Shown here: piece after piece, positions 60,463-64,000 of the stretch
Layout: every line of letters starts with the position of its first letter
Numbering within the stretch: the stretch's first letter is position 1
Source of the DNA: Protula sp. h YS-2021
Taxonomy: Eukaryota; Annelida; Polychaeta; Sabellida; Serpulidae
Direction of reading: 5' to 3'
Assembly (NCBI GenBank): GCA_949752745.1
Contig: OX457029.1
Coordinates: 9,153,511 to 9,217,510, forward strand
DNA length: 64,000 nt
Notes under the pieces: generated by a model
What the model was told of the DNA's origin: nothing
What the model saw: the letters and a program-made list of their open reading frames with translations, nothing else
Database searches by the model: none
Program-made: the position numbers and the translations under genes

Positions 60463-60779
60463 CAACTTAAATTAGTACAACATTTGTACAATGCAAAGAC
60501 ACATTTTAACTGTGATGAAATCATTTCATATCTATCTTTTACAAAATTTCTGGTATTTGTTAACTTTGATTTACTACAGGTAGTTTAAGGAAAAATTCTT
60601 GTCACCTTCCTGGAATTAAAAAACCTTGGCTATTCATCAAATTATTACATAAATGTTGATATGGAAACTGATAGATGCATTAGTAGTTGCTTTATATTAC
60701 TGACTTAAACTCTTGCTTAACCCGTCTAAAGACAGATATTCTCAATATTTAAACAAAACCTAGAATATATGCGATAATA

Positions 60780-61690
60780 GAATTTATATTTGTTAATTTT
60801 TAATCTATTTTAATGTCATGCATATGGAATGAAGTTTTAACATTTAATGTCTATTTTTGATATCAAAATATACTTAAAGATATCAATAAATCAATGTAGC
60901 TCTCAATAAATCATATTTTGCTATCAATAATTGAATTTTACATGACAAAAACATTTTTCAGATCAAAATTAAATTTTACAAACTCAGAAAATCTAAAGCG
61001 GGACACGCATTTCCATAAAATATTAACGAATTGGCAATTAAATTTTGGAGATGAAAACTTGAATTATTGAGGTTAATAATAACAACACAATTTTTTATCT
61101 CAAGAATTGCTTTTTTGTACAGTAAAAAGTTGAAAAAAGGCAATTAACATTCATTTTTTATGTACGGATGTATTTCTATTTTTTATTTAAAAAATAGACT
61201 GATAATTTGATATCAAAAATCAATTTTTGAGATCAGAAAATCATTTGCAGATTTTAAAATACAAATTAAAAAAGTATCATTCTGAAATAATGATATCTGA
61301 AATAAACTCTTGATATCAATAAGGAAAATGAATTATTGCACTCAAAATTGATATTTTGCTCTCAAATATTTCATTTTGGCTGTCAAGAATTGATCTTTTG
61401 ATCTCAAAAATCAATTTTATATACCATTAAATCATTTTTAATATCAACAATTTTTTCTTGATATCTATGAATATTAATTGATATCAAAATTATTTTTTGA
61501 GATCAAGAATATATTTAGAGACATCAAAAATACAATTACAGGTAGAAAAAATTAATTTTGATGTTGGAATTTTTAAGATCAAATATTAATTATTGATCTA
61601 AAGGGAAATTGATATCATTGAATCTTTTTGATATCAAATTTTTTGATATCAAAGAAATTCATGATATCAGTAATTCCCTAATAGATGTGA
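60780..61690. repeat. Degenerate GATATCAAAA/TTTTGATATC tract
   Basis: More than 25 loose copies of TTGATATCAAAA-like words and their inverse, also GAGATCAAAA and CTCAAAATTG variants, over 0.9 kb. There is no fixed period. It looks like an old satellite or a hairpin-rich expansion. 60463-60779 shows nothing. Confidence 0.6.
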
Positions 61691-61699
61691 AAATGGCAT

Positions 61700-62860
61700 T
61701 CCATACATGCAAGCATAATTTTGCATTCAATTAAATTTATTGTGGCTATGTGGAATTTTCTTACATAAAAACAAATATTTTTCACAATTGAATTTCCATA
61801 CAAAACACATATTAACTCGCTTGAATGTGCTTACTTACATTTTGTTACAACAAATCATTAATAAATAAATAAAATAATTCTACAAAAAGAGATCTTTTTA
61901 TTTGTGATATTGTGATACCAATATGTTATATGACAAAGAAGAATAATGTTGTTCATTTTGACTTTTTCACTTATAGTATAATGCTGTGGATTTGTTTTTT
62001 TCTTAACATTTCTATATACTCAGTACGTGATTTAACCGTATATGGAACCACGCTCATAGAAAATACATGGTTGTGTTCTATGCCCTTACCGTTGATCTAT
62101 ACCTGTGCAAAACACTCCAACTCGTACTTAGCCTTAAATTTTAAGCTTCTCATTTAATATAACCACGGTTCGTGTTACATATTTCATCTACAGGGCATCG
62201 CACACAATCTTTCCATAAGCATATTTTACTAATTTGTGTTTTATTGTATGCTCTACAACTCCGTATCATGCTTAATTAATGTTATTTTATACCTATTTCA
62301 TTCATTCTTATATGCATAGGAGCTCACTATGTGAAATTCTGCCGCATTTTACATATGATCCGTACTGTTATATAAACTTTCAATCATACTAAAAATAAAC
62401 CATACATTTTTTGGCTAATCATCATAAACTTATCCAAAGATCATAAACTTATTTGCATACAAAATAAATAAAAGCTATACATGTATACAAAGATAAAGAG
62501 CGCAAAGAAAATTCTAAAATACTTAAAGGGTAAAAAAATCATTTTTATTTTGTCCTCAACAAACAACAAAGAAACTATTAGGGTATGCAAACACTTTTAA
62601 TACGTACAAAAGTGCAGTAGCCTAGTGCTTCGCTTACTAACTGATCATAATATAAAACTTTGCGTATTTTGAAACAAAATAAAAGAATCCAAAAAAAAAA
62701 AAAAAAGCAAACCTTACGAGAAAACGCATGTATTGTCTTAAAGACTCCAAAGCTTAACGTTATAAAGCCCAAAATAGCTCAACTGCATATTCGAGAAATA
62801 GGTTCTATGTCTAAGGGTTGTCTAAGGGTTGTTGTCTAAGGGGAAAACTTTGAAGAATTT
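61700..62860. other. AT-rich non-coding stretch
   Basis: No gene, tRNA or clear repeat is recognised apart from poly-A near 62690. Confidence 0.5.
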
Positions 62861-62865
62861 TTTTG

Positions 62866-62900
62866 ATTGAACATGTTGTCCCTCTTTGCGCATATAATGT
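62866..62900. repeat. 35-bp direct repeat, left copy
   Basis: ATTGAACATGTTGTCCCTCT and 15 further bases recur at 63966-64000, the very end of the window, so a larger duplicated unit of about 1.1 kb may continue outside. Confidence 0.6.
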
Positions 62901-63110
62901 CCTTAAATGATATGTAATTGATAGAGAATCGTAATCCGCACTACTTTGACTGAATATAAAAAGGCTACTTTCACCTAAAGTGGAGTCATGCAATTGGCCA
63001 ATGGAATCTGAAAGGTCAAAGCTATTCCAGTATGAAACTTTGGTGTCTTTCGTACACAACCTCACCCGACCCTAGTCTCTAGCATGGGTTCCGGACCATA
63101 TCCTTCGGGA

Positions 63111-63952
63111 CAATACCCCCAGATGATACGCCCGGCAATACCTCCAGACCATAACCCCCCTATGACCATACCCCCGTGCCAATACCTCCCTCAACCAGAA
63201 TATTTCCAGTTTTAAACATTACAAGTAAATGAAGAGAAAAAGTACAGCGACATGTTTATTTTCTCTTCAACACTATGTTTAATTTTTGCATCAATATATC
63301 GAGTCTGCGTCTCATTCACAGTCAAACCTGCAAGTTCATAGTCAACATCTTTCCAAACTGAATATTGTGCGCTATTCCACGAAGGTAGTCCAGCATGTTG
63401 TGGTTTGCGAAGCCGCCAATAATGTTTCTAATTTTGTGACTCCGGATAGGTCAAGCAATAAATTTTGTGACTCCGGACAGGCTTAGCATAATTGCAACAA
63501 CTCCATTGAGCAGCAGTTAATTGTAATACATTTGGGCGCGAATTGATAATTGCAATTATGAAACGTGTGCATCAAATTGCATTTATAAACATTTTAACTA
63601 GATAATAGAGGATTTTTATGTACAATAGCTTTATCAATCGATCACATGAGATGAGTTGTAAGCGTTGTGGAACTGCAATCATTACTTCTTTCAACTACAT
63701 CATAGTGAAATGGCTTAGCTTTTAACTACAGATCACAGAACTGCAATTGTACCCCTTTCAACTAGATCATAGCGAAATGGCTTAGCTTTTAACTACAAAT
63801 CACAGAACTGTGTTAGTTTGTTGTTCGTGAATGAAAATCTTTAAACAGAAAATTGAAAAAAATGTTAGTGGAGTGGGGTATTGACACGGGGTATGGTATG
63901 GGGGGGGGGTGTTGTCGGGGGTATCATGCAGGGGTATTGTCTGGGGGTATTG
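63111..63952. mobile_element. MITE with C-rich/G-rich inverted ends
   Basis: The left end (63111-63192) begins CAATACCCCCAGATGATACG; the right end (63873-63952) is its imperfect inverse, ending GTCTGGGGGTATTG. Inside are direct repeats AATTTTGTGACTCCGGA (63430 and 63461) and a 72-bp tandem pair at 63680-63810 (AAATGGCTTAGCTTTTAACT). No coding frame. Confidence 0.6.
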
Positions 63953-64000
63953 AACAATTTTTATTATTGAACATTTTGTCCTTTATTGCGCATATAATGT

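Overview
The window is metazoan nuclear DNA: AT-rich, intron-bearing and dense in transposons. It holds polintons (Maverick/adintovirus-like elements), L2/CR1-like LINEs, a BEL/Pao fragment, tRNA-derived SINEs, MITEs and long (TA)n tracts. The repeat types suggest an aquatic invertebrate, perhaps a mollusc; that is an inference and no species can be named.

Region 1 (1-2802) is repeat-rich flank: GC-run arrays, a tRNA-like relic and, ending near 1277, what looks like the right terminus of a second, diverged polinton. Region 2 (2803-23094) is a structurally complete polinton, 2809-23088 (20,280 bp), bounded by a 6-bp target duplication GCTTTT and by terminal inverted repeats (TIRs) of about 0.7 kb. 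The right TIR is split by a 2.4-kb tandem array. From left to right the element carries: an outward-facing RING gene (-); a small Cys-rich gene (+); protein-primed family-B DNA polymerase (+) with one in-frame stop; a PC4-like gene and three related small genes (+); then a compact minus-strand block of adenain-like protease, double-jelly-roll major capsid, pVI/pX-like core protein, penton-like minor capsid, a predicted acylated protein, two conserved basic proteins, packaging ATPase and chromodomain integrase. Next come three small accessory genes (-), an acidic protein with CARD-like segments (-), and an outward-facing zinc-finger gene (+). The two blocks converge on back-to-back AATAAA signals near 10.2 kb.

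The most unusual feature is at 3' ends. The two outermost genes and the small Cys-rich gene lack an AATAAA in the short stretch examined. Each is followed instead by a hairpin resembling the metazoan histone mRNA stem-loop, and in all three the motif GAAATRA begins exactly 12 nt after the hairpin.

Region 3 (23095-37151) holds MITEs, a foldback DNA element (25145-27243), a badly decayed, colinear polinton segment (27244-34140), AT microsatellites and a SINE cluster. Region 4 (37152-60318) is a host gene: eleven exons with fully consistent phases encode a secreted protein of about 673 aa ending in a DNA/RNA non-specific endonuclease domain. Its 15.5-kb intron 9 contains a third polinton relic (RING-like gene, polymerase fragment), a BEL/Pao gag relic, a minus-strand LINE, and one LINE nested in another. 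Region 5 (60319-64000) is non-coding, with a degenerate GATATC-rich tract and a C/G-rich MITE.

Working model (inference): the polinton is an integrated virus-like element that encodes its own replication, integration, packaging and capsid genes. Small ssDNA-binding-like, RING and death-fold-like genes may act on the host. The visible breaks (polymerase stop, a frameshift near 9360, a stop at codon 6 of the right-end gene) suggest this copy is recent but probably no longer fully competent.
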